From Halichondria panicea (lineage: Eukaryota; Porifera; Demospongiae; Suberitida; Halichondriidae), in contig NC_087388.1 in the NCBI RefSeq assembly GCF_963675165.1, positions 3,601,047 to 3,665,046 on the forward strand: a DNA stretch of 64,000 nt. The letters run 5' to 3'. Shown in pieces: positions 37,501 to 48,533 of this stretch. Each line of letters opens with the position of its first letter. Positions within the stretch are counted from its first letter, which is position 1. Under the pieces are notes generated by a model. The model saw nothing but the letters and a program-made list of their open reading frames with translations, searched no databases and was not told the DNA's origin. A program made the position numbers and the translations under genes.

Positions 37501-40500
37501 ACAAGCAGTTGAACGTGAGATGTTCCTTATTTACACGTGCATATTTATATGACTTAATTACAATTGTACTTGTGCACATTTTTACATTTGCACTGTTCGT
37601 ATATACTGCATAGCGCGAAATTTTCGAGGCACTTATATTTCGTGGATTGACCTCTAAAAGCATTTTCGTTGCACAATGTTTGCGGAAGCCACGCCTTTAA
37701 ATCTTTGCCCGTTATAGCAGGTAATTCTAATTAAAGAACAGTATTCGTGGACTTACTTTTCATGTAGGATTGCTACCCACGAAATCCGCAAAAATTAAGC
37801 CCCTCGAAAATTTCGCGCTATACGGTAGTACACACTAATATAATAGTACTAATCTACATGTACATTGTATAATCATACTTCTGTAATAGATACAAATATC
37901 AGAGCTTGAAAGTAGGGCTGAGCAACAGTTGCTGACATGTCTTAATGAGCAAGCTGCTAACAGTCAAATGCTTCAAAAGTGAGCTTCTTACTGTGTATCT
38001 GTTGTTCTCTGTACCTAAATTCTAAGCTCTATAAATTATACATTGGCATACGTAGACTTCAGTTGTCATATCCACACGTACATGTACATACTTACATGTA
38101 TACAACGTACTGTACTTGTATTTCTGAAAATAATATGCACTGCAATAACTTTTCTTGTGCTGGTAGGTACAAAGCCAGGTGTAAAAAACTGTTACAAGAG
38201 AGGGTGAGATTTGGAGAAGATTTTGTAAGACTAAAGGTAATTAATTAATGTACATACATTTACATGTACATACACACTGTACATGCACGTACACTACTGT
38301 ATGTAAATAGTGCAACTACTGTAGTGTACAAATCGAATACATGTAGCTTGACGCAATGTGTTAATTTGATACTAATTCTTATGTATTAGTAATTGTCATA
38401 CTCCTCCCCACAGAATGACTGTAAATGTAAAGAACTAGAAGATCAACTCATCCAATGCCAGGCATATATTGAAGCAGGTACAAAGTTACGACTTAAGTCT
38501 TGGCTGATGCTTACATACGCCATAATTATTAACCCGAGGCGCGTGGGCGGCCACGGGTTATAGTAGTCGTTTGGTTTGTTTGTTTGTTTGTTTGTTTGTT
38601 TGTTTGTGACAGGTGAATCTACTCACCTGGATGCCACAGCACTGCGTTTACAGCATGGATAGCCTTCATACAACAAGTTATTAATTTTAATAGTGGCAGA
38701 ATTTCATGTTAAACCGTCGTTGTCAAATAAAAACGAGCAAAAGCTAAGAAGCTTGTGACTGGGTCTGCTTACCTGGATGCTCTAGCACTGCGTTTACAGC
38801 ATGGGTAGCCTCCACACAACAAGTCAGTACTTCTAATAGTGGCAGCTTTCGGTGTTAAAGCTTCGTTGTCTAATAAAAGCGAGCAAAATGTAGCTTGAAC
38901 AGAACTTGCACATGCGTTACTTATAACTGAAGTGATCCTGTACCAGGTCCAGAAACAATGGAACAGGGTCACTAAAGTAGAAAGCTGTATATACCAGGAA
39001 CAATATTGGAACAGGGTCACTAAAGCAGAAAGCTTGCTTTAGCTGACTGGGATCCATGCAGGACCTGGAGCCATACTTCTCTGAGACTCCATGCTTCTTT
39101 GCTGTGATCCTAATCCACAGTGCATATATTTATAGTACTACTACCTGTTCTCAAATGTTTCAGCATGCCTCCAGTCTGGTTTAGTTTTATTGCTCCTGAG
39201 TTGCTGTGCAAGTCATGCATGATGATGATAACAACATCACTATATGCACTGCATTATATCAGTCTTCTGGTTTCTTTATAATCATGTCACCAGCCGAGGG
39301 TTTGCACTTTAGTGCTCTAGTTATATTATGTACAGTATGTTAACAGGTCTCCCTGGAAAAACGGTGTGTATGTACATTTGCTTGTGCTGGGTCATTGCAT
39401 AATCGTGCATAGTTAATTAAATTTCTGGTAGCCTGTGTCAATTTTGTTGGCCGTAGCGTATGGTTATACGTTGTATCAGGAGTGCACTCTTGGTTGTATA
39501 CACATCACACACGTACATGTACGTACTCAGATATTGTACACTAGTTTCATGTATTTATAGTATCTTGTGTACACCAGCTGTTACAGCACCTGTTATTAAC
39601 CCGAGGCGCGTGGGCGGCCACGGGTTATAGTAGTCGTTTGGTTTGTTTGTTTGTTTGTGACAGGTGAATCTACTCACCTGGATGCCACAGCACTGCGTTT
39701 ACAGCATGGATAGCCTTCATACAACAAGTTATTAATTTTAATAGTGGCAGAATTTCATGTTAAACCTTTGTTGTCAAATAAAAACGAGCAAAAGCTAAGA
39801 AGCTTGTGACTGGGTCTGCTTACCTGGATGCTCTAGCACTGCGTTTACAGCATGGGTAGCCTCCACACAACAAGTCAGTACTTTTAATAGTGGCAGCTTT
39901 CGGTGTTAAAGCTTTGTTGTCTAATAAAAGCGAGCAAAATGTAGCTTGAACAGAACTTGCACATGCGTTACTTATAACTGAAGTGATCCTGTACCCGGTC
40001 TAGAAACAATGGAACAGGGTCACTAAAGTAGAAAGCTGTATATACCAGGAAGAATGGAACAGGGTCACCAAAGTAGAAAGCTTGCTTTAGCTGACTGGGA
40101 TCCATGCAGGACCTGGAGCCATACTTCTCTGAGACTCCAGGCTTCTTTGCTGTGATCCTAATCCACAGTGCATATATCTATAGTACTACTACCTGTTCTC
40201 AAATGTTTCAGCATGCCTCCAGTCTGGTTTAGTTTTATTGCTCCTGAGTTGCTGTGCAAGTCATGCATGATGATAACAACATCACTATATGCAGTCTTCT
40301 GGTTTCTTTATAATCATGTCACCAGCCGAGGGTTTGCACTTTAGTGCTCTAGTTTTACTATTCTTTTGTAGATCGTGATGGATCGCTAATGCTGAAGCAT
40401 GAAAATAATGGCCTGAAGGTATTGTTTTGTTTATGTTACATGTAGAATTTACCATGCGTACATGCACTTATCAGTGTAAAGAAGTACTTATTGATTGCAT

Positions 40501-43500
40501 GTGTAACTTTTGTATTTCTTCAGTCCAAATGTCTTGCAAGTTGCAAAAAATTGAAGCAACTCTCTGATAAAGTAAGTATAATTATACCTAAAATGCATGG
40601 TTGTACAGTATGTAGGACAGTGTTATACACGTTGCGTCAAGCTACATGTATTGTAAAAGTTTACATTTTCACTTGGTATATATGTACAGTGTCAAACGCT
40701 GGAATCATTGAGTGCAGAGCTTCAAGCAAGTGAAGAATCACAAATGCACTCAAAAGTGAAGGTGTGTGTTAGTAAGTACATGTACGTACTAACACAATTA
40801 TTACATACATGTATGTAGTCTAGAGTTACTTAGTTCATTGTCGTTCCCATTGTTGGTATCCATATAAGAATGTACGTAGGCGGGTTTGTACAGTATTCTG
40901 TGTGTCATACCTTGTCGTGCTGACTTAATTAATAGTACAATAGTTCTGGTCAGCAAGCCAAGAAGCTTTTAGTAACCTCTCGTAGCGTACATTCAAGTAT
41001 TCAATCCACAACCACATTTTTGTTTTCGTACTTAATTATTTCATATGCACATACTATAATTATAGCGGGAAATTTTCGCTATTTGGCTCCAGATCCCTCA
41101 GCAGAAATGTTTGTAGGTTCTAATATTCGCATTTCAATGCCAAGAAACCACACCCACTAATAGAAATACCAGTGTATGGGAGTTTTTCCAGTTTTAATTT
41201 TCGCATTAACTGCTCTGCCTTCGAAAAAAGCGAAATGATGTACGTTACACCCCACGAAAACTTCCCGCTATAATAATGATAATTAATGTACGTGCCATAT
41301 TTGAATGGCAGTATTGAAACGCAAATGGAGATAATGATTTTCCTTTGATCGAGTACTCTCAACTTCATAACTATAATTATCGTTTAGCATGTTCATGCTT
41401 CTGCTGAAAATTACAAGACCCAATTATGTATATTCCTTCACTTGTCCGTAGTGCGAAGAAGAACTTTGTGCCCTTCAAGCTTATAATGAATCACTGATGC
41501 TCAAAAACACTTCACTTCAGCAGGTACGTCCATGTACAGTGTGTGCATCGAACTATTGTCACTATTTCCATTTTCACAGAAATTGTGTAAAGTGATTGGC
41601 GAAGCTAGTACACTGAGTAAGCAGTTGGAGACTGTCAGAGCTGAGAATATGAAAATCAGTAAGGTTCGCACAATAACCTCGCAAGCAATACTGATAACAG
41701 TACTCTTAATTGTCATTGTTATCTGTTGTCTGCCTACAGAACTTCACTGCTGAAAATTCTGTACTTTCTAAGAAACAAAATAAGTTGACACAATTGTGTA
41801 AGGTGAGTATAATGCATGTGTATGTACATTTAGTCATATTCACGTATTATTACACATGGTATCGTATCAGAGGAGGGAGGACACGATTAACCTTTAGCTC
41901 TAATTAGCTAATTATCACGACCTTTTAATTACATTCTTTGAACGATTCATCTTTTCTTTCTTTATAACCTCTACATATTAGGACACACAAAACAGTACTG
42001 TAGTATGAGTGACAGGCAATTCTTGCAGGCACAGAACAAACCATACAAATAAAGGGGTGCTAGAAGCTGAGACTGTTAGTGTCATTGATGTTCTTCATGT
42101 TGGAGACACTCTGAACTAAACAATTCCATGTTGCAGCTTTATCACAGAGACAGGAGTGCCTGGGGTGCTCCTCATAGGGATCCAGTCCTGGAGAAGGATC
42201 AAGAGTGCTTCTCACAGAGACAAGATCAGAGTGCCTGGGATGCTTCTCACACGGATCTTAGAGATAAGAGTACTTGAGGTGCTTCTTATAGGGGTCCTAT
42301 TACCTTCAGGTCCTGACAACTTGGCCATAGGGGTACCTCCAGTAGGAGAAAAGGCTTACTTTGCTCTAGCTCTTATGTCCAATATGTAGACGTTATAAAG
42401 AAAGAAAAGATGAATTGTTCAAAGAATGTCATTAAAAGGTCGCGATAATTAGCTAATTAGAGCTAAGGTTAATCGTGTCCTCCCTCCTCTGGTATCGTAT
42501 CGTAAAATTTAAGATTGATCTACAAAATTCAATCAGCTAATTTGTTTGTAGTAGTGAAGTTTGCTTCCTGCAGCTGAGCAGAATAAGCTTCCTGGGCTAT
42601 CATTACATACATGTATGTAAAAGTTCTCCAGCAATAACCTTCAAGCACTCTGGGATTTAGACTTTTTATCACAAACAAATTAAGCATAACAGCAATAATA
42701 ATTTTTTTTTTCCAGAGCAGTGGCCTCTTTCCCAGGGAACAAGGCTAATCAATCTGCTAGATAGCGCATTTTCCAAACAGATTGCTTCTGTCTGGCATTG
42801 AGATTATTATCAGCAATACTCCTTGTATGAAGTGGTTGTGGCTACAGTAGTGATTTGGCAGAATGCCTTTGTGCATGTACTGTCTGGTGCCAAGCCTACC
42901 AGTAGGTTCGCAAGTTCACTCTCTCGTGGATTGCAGTGGTAGAGTTTTTATGAAGTAAATGTATTTTGGAATGCAGCCATAACAATAGTTTTATAAAATG
43001 CAGGACAATTTAATAGTGTCTGCATGGTGCTAAAACAACTACATGTACGAATGTTGGACTAAATAGTACTATGAGTCAGCTTAGATAGATAAACCACTTG
43101 AATGTGGAATCCCGCCATCTGTACTTACAGATAGGAAATTGTGGACAATGGAACAGAAAGACTAGAAGCTACGTGTAGATAACAATTTAAAGTAGCTAGC
43201 TTTGTGATTGTAACATTGTTGCTTGCACACTGTGTTAAGCGTTATGGCGTAGCTAATCTTGTTTTTCAATTTAATTACCAGGAGGGGGGCGAAACTATAG
43301 CCAGGGGCGAGCGCCCTACCCCTAAATAAAGCCCTGCAAGTGATTACACAGTACGCCGTACATGTACATTGATCATAGCACCATTTATAGTTAATCCTAG
43401 CCTTGATTGTACCTGGGCGTGGTTATCGCGATCGTATAGGTGTTACATTCTAACCTAGCCTCCTTCACAAGGCCTCAAAAAGGAGGCCTGCTACTGACTG

Positions 43501-46116
43501 TTTGCGCATGCGCAAAATTATTGGATAATTTCCCCGTAATGTTTGTTAACATAGCAGGCTAAATGTAGCTATTAGAATGCTATCACACGGGCTAGAAACC
43601 TTCACAATCGCACTTCTGTCCACTCTCTTCAATCCACTTCCGTTCGTTGTGACGTCATTGTTTTACTGAGTATTATACGATGATATCCGGAGTCCCCAGT
43701 TTCAGGGGATTATGTGGCGCATGCGCAAACAGTTGATACCAGGCCCTCTCTTCAAGGAAGAGCGGCTGGGATCGAGGCTAATTCTAACCGTGCATCCATA
43801 TAATTATATATACAATGTACGTCATATTTTTCTGTTCAGTTTTCAGTTCAGCTTCATTAGAACAAAATTGGGCTGGGTGACGAGGCTAACATTACACATG
43901 TACTGTTAAGACTTCATTGATATATGCAACTCTGACACCTCAGTTCCTAGGAATGCACCAGAAACGATATCCAACAGTCTAAAATCAATTTCTTGGCCTC
44001 CTGACCTCCCTGGATAGGCGTCCTTACAGTAGCAATATTATTTAATTTTGGTACTCATTTCCTTGTGTTTGTATCTACATGTATAGAGCCTCAAGACCGA
44101 GGTTGCATCTCTTCAGAGCGAGTGTTCTCAACTAAGAAGTAACAAAAATAAGAATGCTACAAAGTTGCAAAAGGTATGAAATTATGTCACGTACGTGCAT
44201 ACACAATTCATTGCTTTACATTACTCTAGGTTGAGCAAGCATGTCAGTTCAGAGAGAAAGAGCTGCATCAAGAAATGGAAACGTTAAAGGTACTTGTATT
44301 TTGTGGGCTATTACATGTATTTCATATGCAGGTGTGTTTAGATTCAATCTGGGTGGTTCCAGAAAAGTGATGTACTGTATACATAATTATGTTTAACTTA
44401 ATTGGTACTCGCAAACATTGCATTTATAGTTGAGCTATATAATTTATCTTGTTGTAAAATTTGAACAAATTGGCATCTCAATGGAATGTGTGTCTGTGCT
44501 GTTGTTGTTGTGCAGGTGTCTCTGCAGGTGGAGCTAGACAGCTTGGTTCATGAGCACAACAGAGTAGTATCTAATTTAAAGCAGGAGATTACCCAACTCC
44601 AGGTACTTTGCATATTTATTTTATGGCCTATACTTTTGCAGTAGTTAAGTAAAGCATGGATCTGTGAAGAATGTAAGCAGTGGGTATAGGGTTCAGTTTG
44701 GTATAATAACAATTAATTTTATTACTTCTTAGGTAAGACTATCAGATGAGCAGTCAACTGTGAGAGCAGTAAGGCTGCAGCAGAGAAAGGCTCTGGAGGG
44801 CCAGCAGAGATTAGTGGAGGAAGACCTTTCAAGGTACATGTACAGTGTACGTATAGGTTCAGTCATACATATTGCACTTATAAAATGTCAAACACACCTT
44901 TTACTCTTCTTCCAGGTCACTGAAAGACTCTGAGAGAGTCAAACACAAGTACTCCAAGACAAAGAAATATCTTCAAGACAAAGTACAAAACCATATAGTG
45001 CACTAAGCCTGTACATTTTGCTGCGTTACAGTAACATACATGTGCATACGTACATTTGTGCCTGTGTATAGTTAGTGTAGCACTACATTCTGTGTTCTTT
45101 ATGCTTCAGGTTTTTCAGCTGCAAAGAAGGCTGGATGACACCAAGTGTGAAGAAACACTGAGGTAAGTGTATGGCATGGTTTGATTACACTTACAAATGA
45201 TGTGCTTTATCTCAGACTTGATTATCGTTCCCCATATCAAGACAGTCTGGCCACTGCAACGGAGGACCATAATGTAAAAATATTTTGTTTGCTTGCTTAC
45301 GTACCTACCTACTGTACATGCTAATAAAGCATGTACCGATTAAGTGTCAATTGGTCATAACAGCGTGTACATATACGTACAGTGTGCTATATGTCATTGA
45401 GTGTTGAGTGGGTGCAACTCAGCTTTGACCAATTTGTATAGCAGAGCTACATTCCAATTACTTCTGTCAGAGGCATGTTTGAAGTCATTGTATGTAAGTG
45501 AGTAGATTTGCACACCATCAATTACTGTTGTTCTTGCAGGAACTTTTAAAGGCACTTTCCATTGAAGTAGATATTGTTGTGAGGAAACTGAGTGCAAGGG
45601 TGGACATCCCAGTGAGTGCTTACACCCACTATTATTACAGTCAACAAATTGTATACGCTTGTTTGGACTGAGCAATACATTTACGTGTGTCTGTGTATAA
45701 CCTTATTCTGAACCCAATGCTTGCAGGAATTTCTGACCATGCCTGCGGATACTGGCAGTGACACCAAGGCGTTGTTTGCAGAGCTTCTGGTAAGACCAAT
45801 CATCATTCCTACATGTAGCTGTGTGTGTATAATTACACCATGTTTCTTGTATTAGACAAAAACTCAGTGGTTAAAAAAGGAGGTGGTGCAATTGCTTGCC
45901 CATGAAGAGCAGCTGTGTGTTTTGTTGGATAGGAAGCAGTGCAACAAAGTTCGTTTTGCTTCAAATATGCATTCGTACAAACGTGCATGCATGTTTATTC
46001 TTTAAGAGAGGTAATTTAAGCAATTTATTTTGCATTAGGTTGGGAATGCCAATCGTCTCTGTGACAGTAGCCACTCAATCAGTAGAAAAAGTAGCTTGCA
46101 GTTGGAACACTTATAG
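33456..46116 (+). CDS. Long coiled-coil protein, 30 exons, 1,007 aa
   Basis: Exons: 33456-33635, 33686-33796, 34695-34849, 34957-35167, 35349-35423, 35754-35812, 35871-35988, 36057-36292, 36583-36850, 37332-37514, 37890-37978, 38167-38236, 38414-38477, 40372-40418, 40524-40571, 40690-40761, 41452-41523, 41580-41663, 41740-41802, 44087-44173, 44230-44289, 44516-44602, 44733-44833, 44916-44982, 45110-45162, 45216-45273, 45540-45611, 45727-45789, 45856-45948, 46039-46116. Phases agree (3,024 nt) and nearly all sites are canonical. After a polar N-terminus (SHYKVSSTYTDNSDS) the chain is almost entirely heptad-like and rich in Glu, Gln, Leu and Lys, e.g. LRKDLDQSRELLRQ, EEECSRMMQKL, ISELESTVCQSEGECSRLRE. 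No catalytic domain, signal peptide or membrane segment is seen. This suggests a centrosomal, ciliary or other scaffold protein. It loosely recalls CCDC150-type proteins, but I do not assign a family. Confidence 0.88.
33797..34694. other. Intron with a long (TC)n tract
   Basis: Intron 2 of the coiled-coil gene. It contains a (TC)n microsatellite at 34515-34612 flanked by polypyrimidine and G-runs (34628-34655). The opposite strand of this tract gives a spurious Arg-Glu repeat ORF. The rest of the intron (33797-34500) shows no element. Confidence 0.7.
34515..34612. repeat. (TC)n microsatellite
   Basis: About 95 bp of CT repeats with occasional CCC interruptions, in an intron. Confidence 0.95.
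37606..37827. mobile_element. MITE family 2 (GCGCGAAATTTTCGAGG ends)
   Basis: The left terminus GCATAGCGCGAAATTTTCGA and the right terminus TCGAAAATTTCGCGCTATAC are inverted repeats. Other copies: 52861-53090 and 60756-60958, with a diverged relative at 41057-41273. About 220 bp, non-coding, in a coiled-coil gene intron. Confidence 0.85.
38531..39320 (+). repeat. GTTTG-box repeat, tandem copy 1
   Basis: Starts AACCCGAGGCGCGTGGGCGG, has a (TTTG)n run at 38574-38608, two GGATGCC/GGATGCTC..GTTTACAGCATGG boxes, and ends GGGTTTGCACTTTAGTGCTC then TAG. It is nearly identical to 39598-40352. Both lie in the same intron of the coiled-coil gene, about 280 bp apart. Confidence 0.85.
39598..40352 (+). 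repeat. GTTTG-box repeat, tandem copy 2
   Basis: Second copy, about 755 bp against 790 bp in copy 1. The difference is mostly a shorter (TTTG)n run and small indels. The flanking bases before each copy are alike (ATTATT/GTTATT), so a short target duplication or a local duplication is possible. Confidence 0.85.
41057..41273. mobile_element. MITE related to families 1 and 2
   Basis: Ends ATAGCGGGAAATTTTCGC and CGAAAACTTCCCGCTAT are imperfect inverted repeats that look intermediate between the two MITE families. Non-coding, in a coiled-coil gene intron. Confidence 0.6.
41869..42490. mobile_element. MULE-like non-autonomous element, 622 bp, with 11-bp target duplication
   Basis: Long terminal inverted repeats of about 100 bp run 41869-41972 and 42390-42490. 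Each starts AGAGGAGGGAGGACACGATT from its own end, with only a few mismatches. The element is flanked by the identical 11-mer GGTATCGTATC at 41858-41868 and 42491-42501. Long TIRs with 9-11 bp duplications are what Mutator-like elements leave. The interior (42130-42310) holds degenerate direct repeats of a GAGTGCCTGGGGTGCTTCTC-like unit and no transposase. It is intronic in the coiled-coil gene. Confidence 0.88.
42502..44086. other. Right part of a large coiled-coil gene intron
   Basis: No exon was found. The segment contains the composite element copy C (43456-43780). Bases 42502-43455 show no element I recognise apart from short palindromic ACATGTA motifs. Confidence 0.55.
43456..43780. mobile_element. 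Composite non-autonomous element, copy C (short)
   Basis: Same ends and core as copies A and B, but about 325 bp. The internal AGCTAGCTAG segment, present in A and B between TTGCGCATGCGCAAAATTAT and GTTAACATAGCAGGCTAA, is missing. Confidence 0.75.
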
Positions 46117-46666
46117 TCACAATCTAGCATCGTTTATATTCAGGAAACACTTTTATCCACATTGTACATTGCTCATTGCTCAAGCAGACACACTGATCTC
46201 TTAATCTATACCAGTCGTGTTACACTGTCATGTGTTTTCTTTGGCTTGCCAAGTGTGTTACTCTTGTTGCACAGTGATTACTGTTATTTGTGCGTATTCG
46301 TTTTGAAAGCCAGGTGTTTCTATGACATTGGATGAGAGCATTTGGCTTTACAGTATTGTTCATAGAATTCACTAGACAGTGTTAATCAAAATGGGTTTTT
46401 CTCCCTTTTTTGTCTAAATGCTCTATATTGTGATCCAAGTAAATTGACATGGCAAGTTCAACAAATGTGTTTTTGAATGGAATTTGCCCTAAAGGAAGTG
46501 TCTGCTTGTACAGTTGAGTAGACCACACTTGCATGTCTTTAGTACAGTAGTGTCTGTGTATTGAACTGATCAGAGTGTTGATTTAGCTTGCTGTACACTC
46601 TAGCTGAAAGATTCAAGGAAGAGATTTTGTGCACATTCAGATCTATTGCTGTGCTGAGTGAAAGCC
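46117..46666. other. Intergenic spacer, coiled-coil gene to receptor gene
   Basis: About 550 bp between the stop of the coiled-coil gene and the receptor start codon, both on plus. It must hold the 3' UTR of one gene and the promoter of the next. No repeat, TATA box or canonical AATAAA was identified. Confidence 0.5.
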
Positions 46667-48473
46667 ATGCCTGTGGCATCTTACCATTTTATATGGATCC
46701 TGTTACTGTGTTGCACTGCAGATCTCCAAGCTCATATGTTAAATGAGGCCCCTATGGATATGGTTGTTGCTGCTGAGAGTGTGTATATTTTGGGGAGCAG
46801 CAGTATCACACAGTTGCATCGGAATCTCTCTTTGCTTAATGAGGCTCCCTTGACATTCAAGCAGCAAGTTGAAGCCACTAGAAATGATGCATTGAGTATG
46901 GCTATCAGAGAGAATGAAACTGAATTGGTGGTATGTTTTGCTTATGGAAAATGCTTTCTGTTTTATATGGTCGACGATGGATACTGCACAGATGATAATT
47001 CTTTCATTGCTAGTTTTGGATATCCAACAAATGTTTTGCTCACTGACATAGAAATGAACTCTTTCTACATCGCTTTTCGTGCACTTGATCAAGGGTCTCA
47101 GTTGCGTTTTCTAAAACTAGAACAGTTCTCTATTGATGAGATCATTTATGATGACTTATACAGTGATTATTACGAGGAGGAACCAATACCATTGGAAATC
47201 AATAGAATTCGCTCCCTGTCGTTGAGTATAACCAACTCATCCTTTCGTGATCGCATATTTATCAATGCATTCAGACTCGGCAACCATGTGTATTTCGTGG
47301 GACGTGATGAAGATACTGATTCTATACCAAAAATTACTCTCATGAGAATCTGTGACAAAGGAAATCAGATGTTCAGTACTGAAGGATATGACGTTTACGA
47401 GATACGATTGTCTTGCGGACCTGTGTCTGCAGAAACCAACTTCACTGGAGTCTCCGTACTTGACAATACTATGGTGCTAGGACTAACTAATCGACGGTAC
47501 TCAAGGCACTGCACATTCAACCTCTCTCGCATTAACATGATCCTGGATAGTGCTTATGATCAATGCTCTTCTGGAGATTATGATAACCCGTTGCCATGGG
47601 CTATATACAACCGTCATAGCTGTACAACTTTCCAGGAGGTATAATTTTTTGGTTTATTATTAGGCTTACTGCAAAACCTATTGTGTGAATGCACTGTGCA
47701 TCTGAGTCTTGATCTGTTCACTACATGTATCTACAGATTGCAGAGTCTCGCTGCAATTTCGGATCACCCAACCAGGGAAGTGGAGGTATTGTGCCTGCAT
47801 TAGCCGTGAACTTTGCTGCTATAGGAGAAGTGGCTGTAGAAGTATGGAACTACTCTGTCCGTATTTCCTTGGCTGTTGCTGCTGACAATGTAATGCTCGT
47901 ATACTTGGCAGCCTCTAATGCAACAGGCCACTACTTGCTGAAGGTAATTAGATTTGATAAATATGTAGTCTAGCTAGCTGCATGTACATTCTCTATCTCT
48001 GCATGATGCATAATTACACTTTTTTTTTTGCAGTATTATAGTGGTGGTGATAGTGACACTATTCTAGTGGAAGAATATGAACACAGCCAGCCAATTGTGG
48101 TGTTGAAGCAAGCTGAAGACCACATATATGCCGCAACCAGTGTTGAGGTAACATTTACTAGTACAGGTTTAGAAATCTGATCTGGGTGCCTATGGGAGGT
48201 AATTTACACGTTGGAGTACAGGGCCGTAAGAAGATTTTTATGGGGGGGGGGGGCTTTCCTTTCAAATGGTTGTTCGACTTGTGTTAGTAGAAGCACCCTC
48301 ACGAGCAAACTGCTGCATGTTAAATTATGCCTCGATTGCGCATGCGCAGCGATTTATACGGTAGTGTGTGTGTGGACTGTTACAGCTGCTCATGGTGCAA
48401 GTATAGGCTTCTAATCATTATGCCTCGGTGCACATGCACAAGCGAGGTATACGGCTGTGTGTGTGTGTGCGTG

Positions 48474-48533
<60 letters not shown>

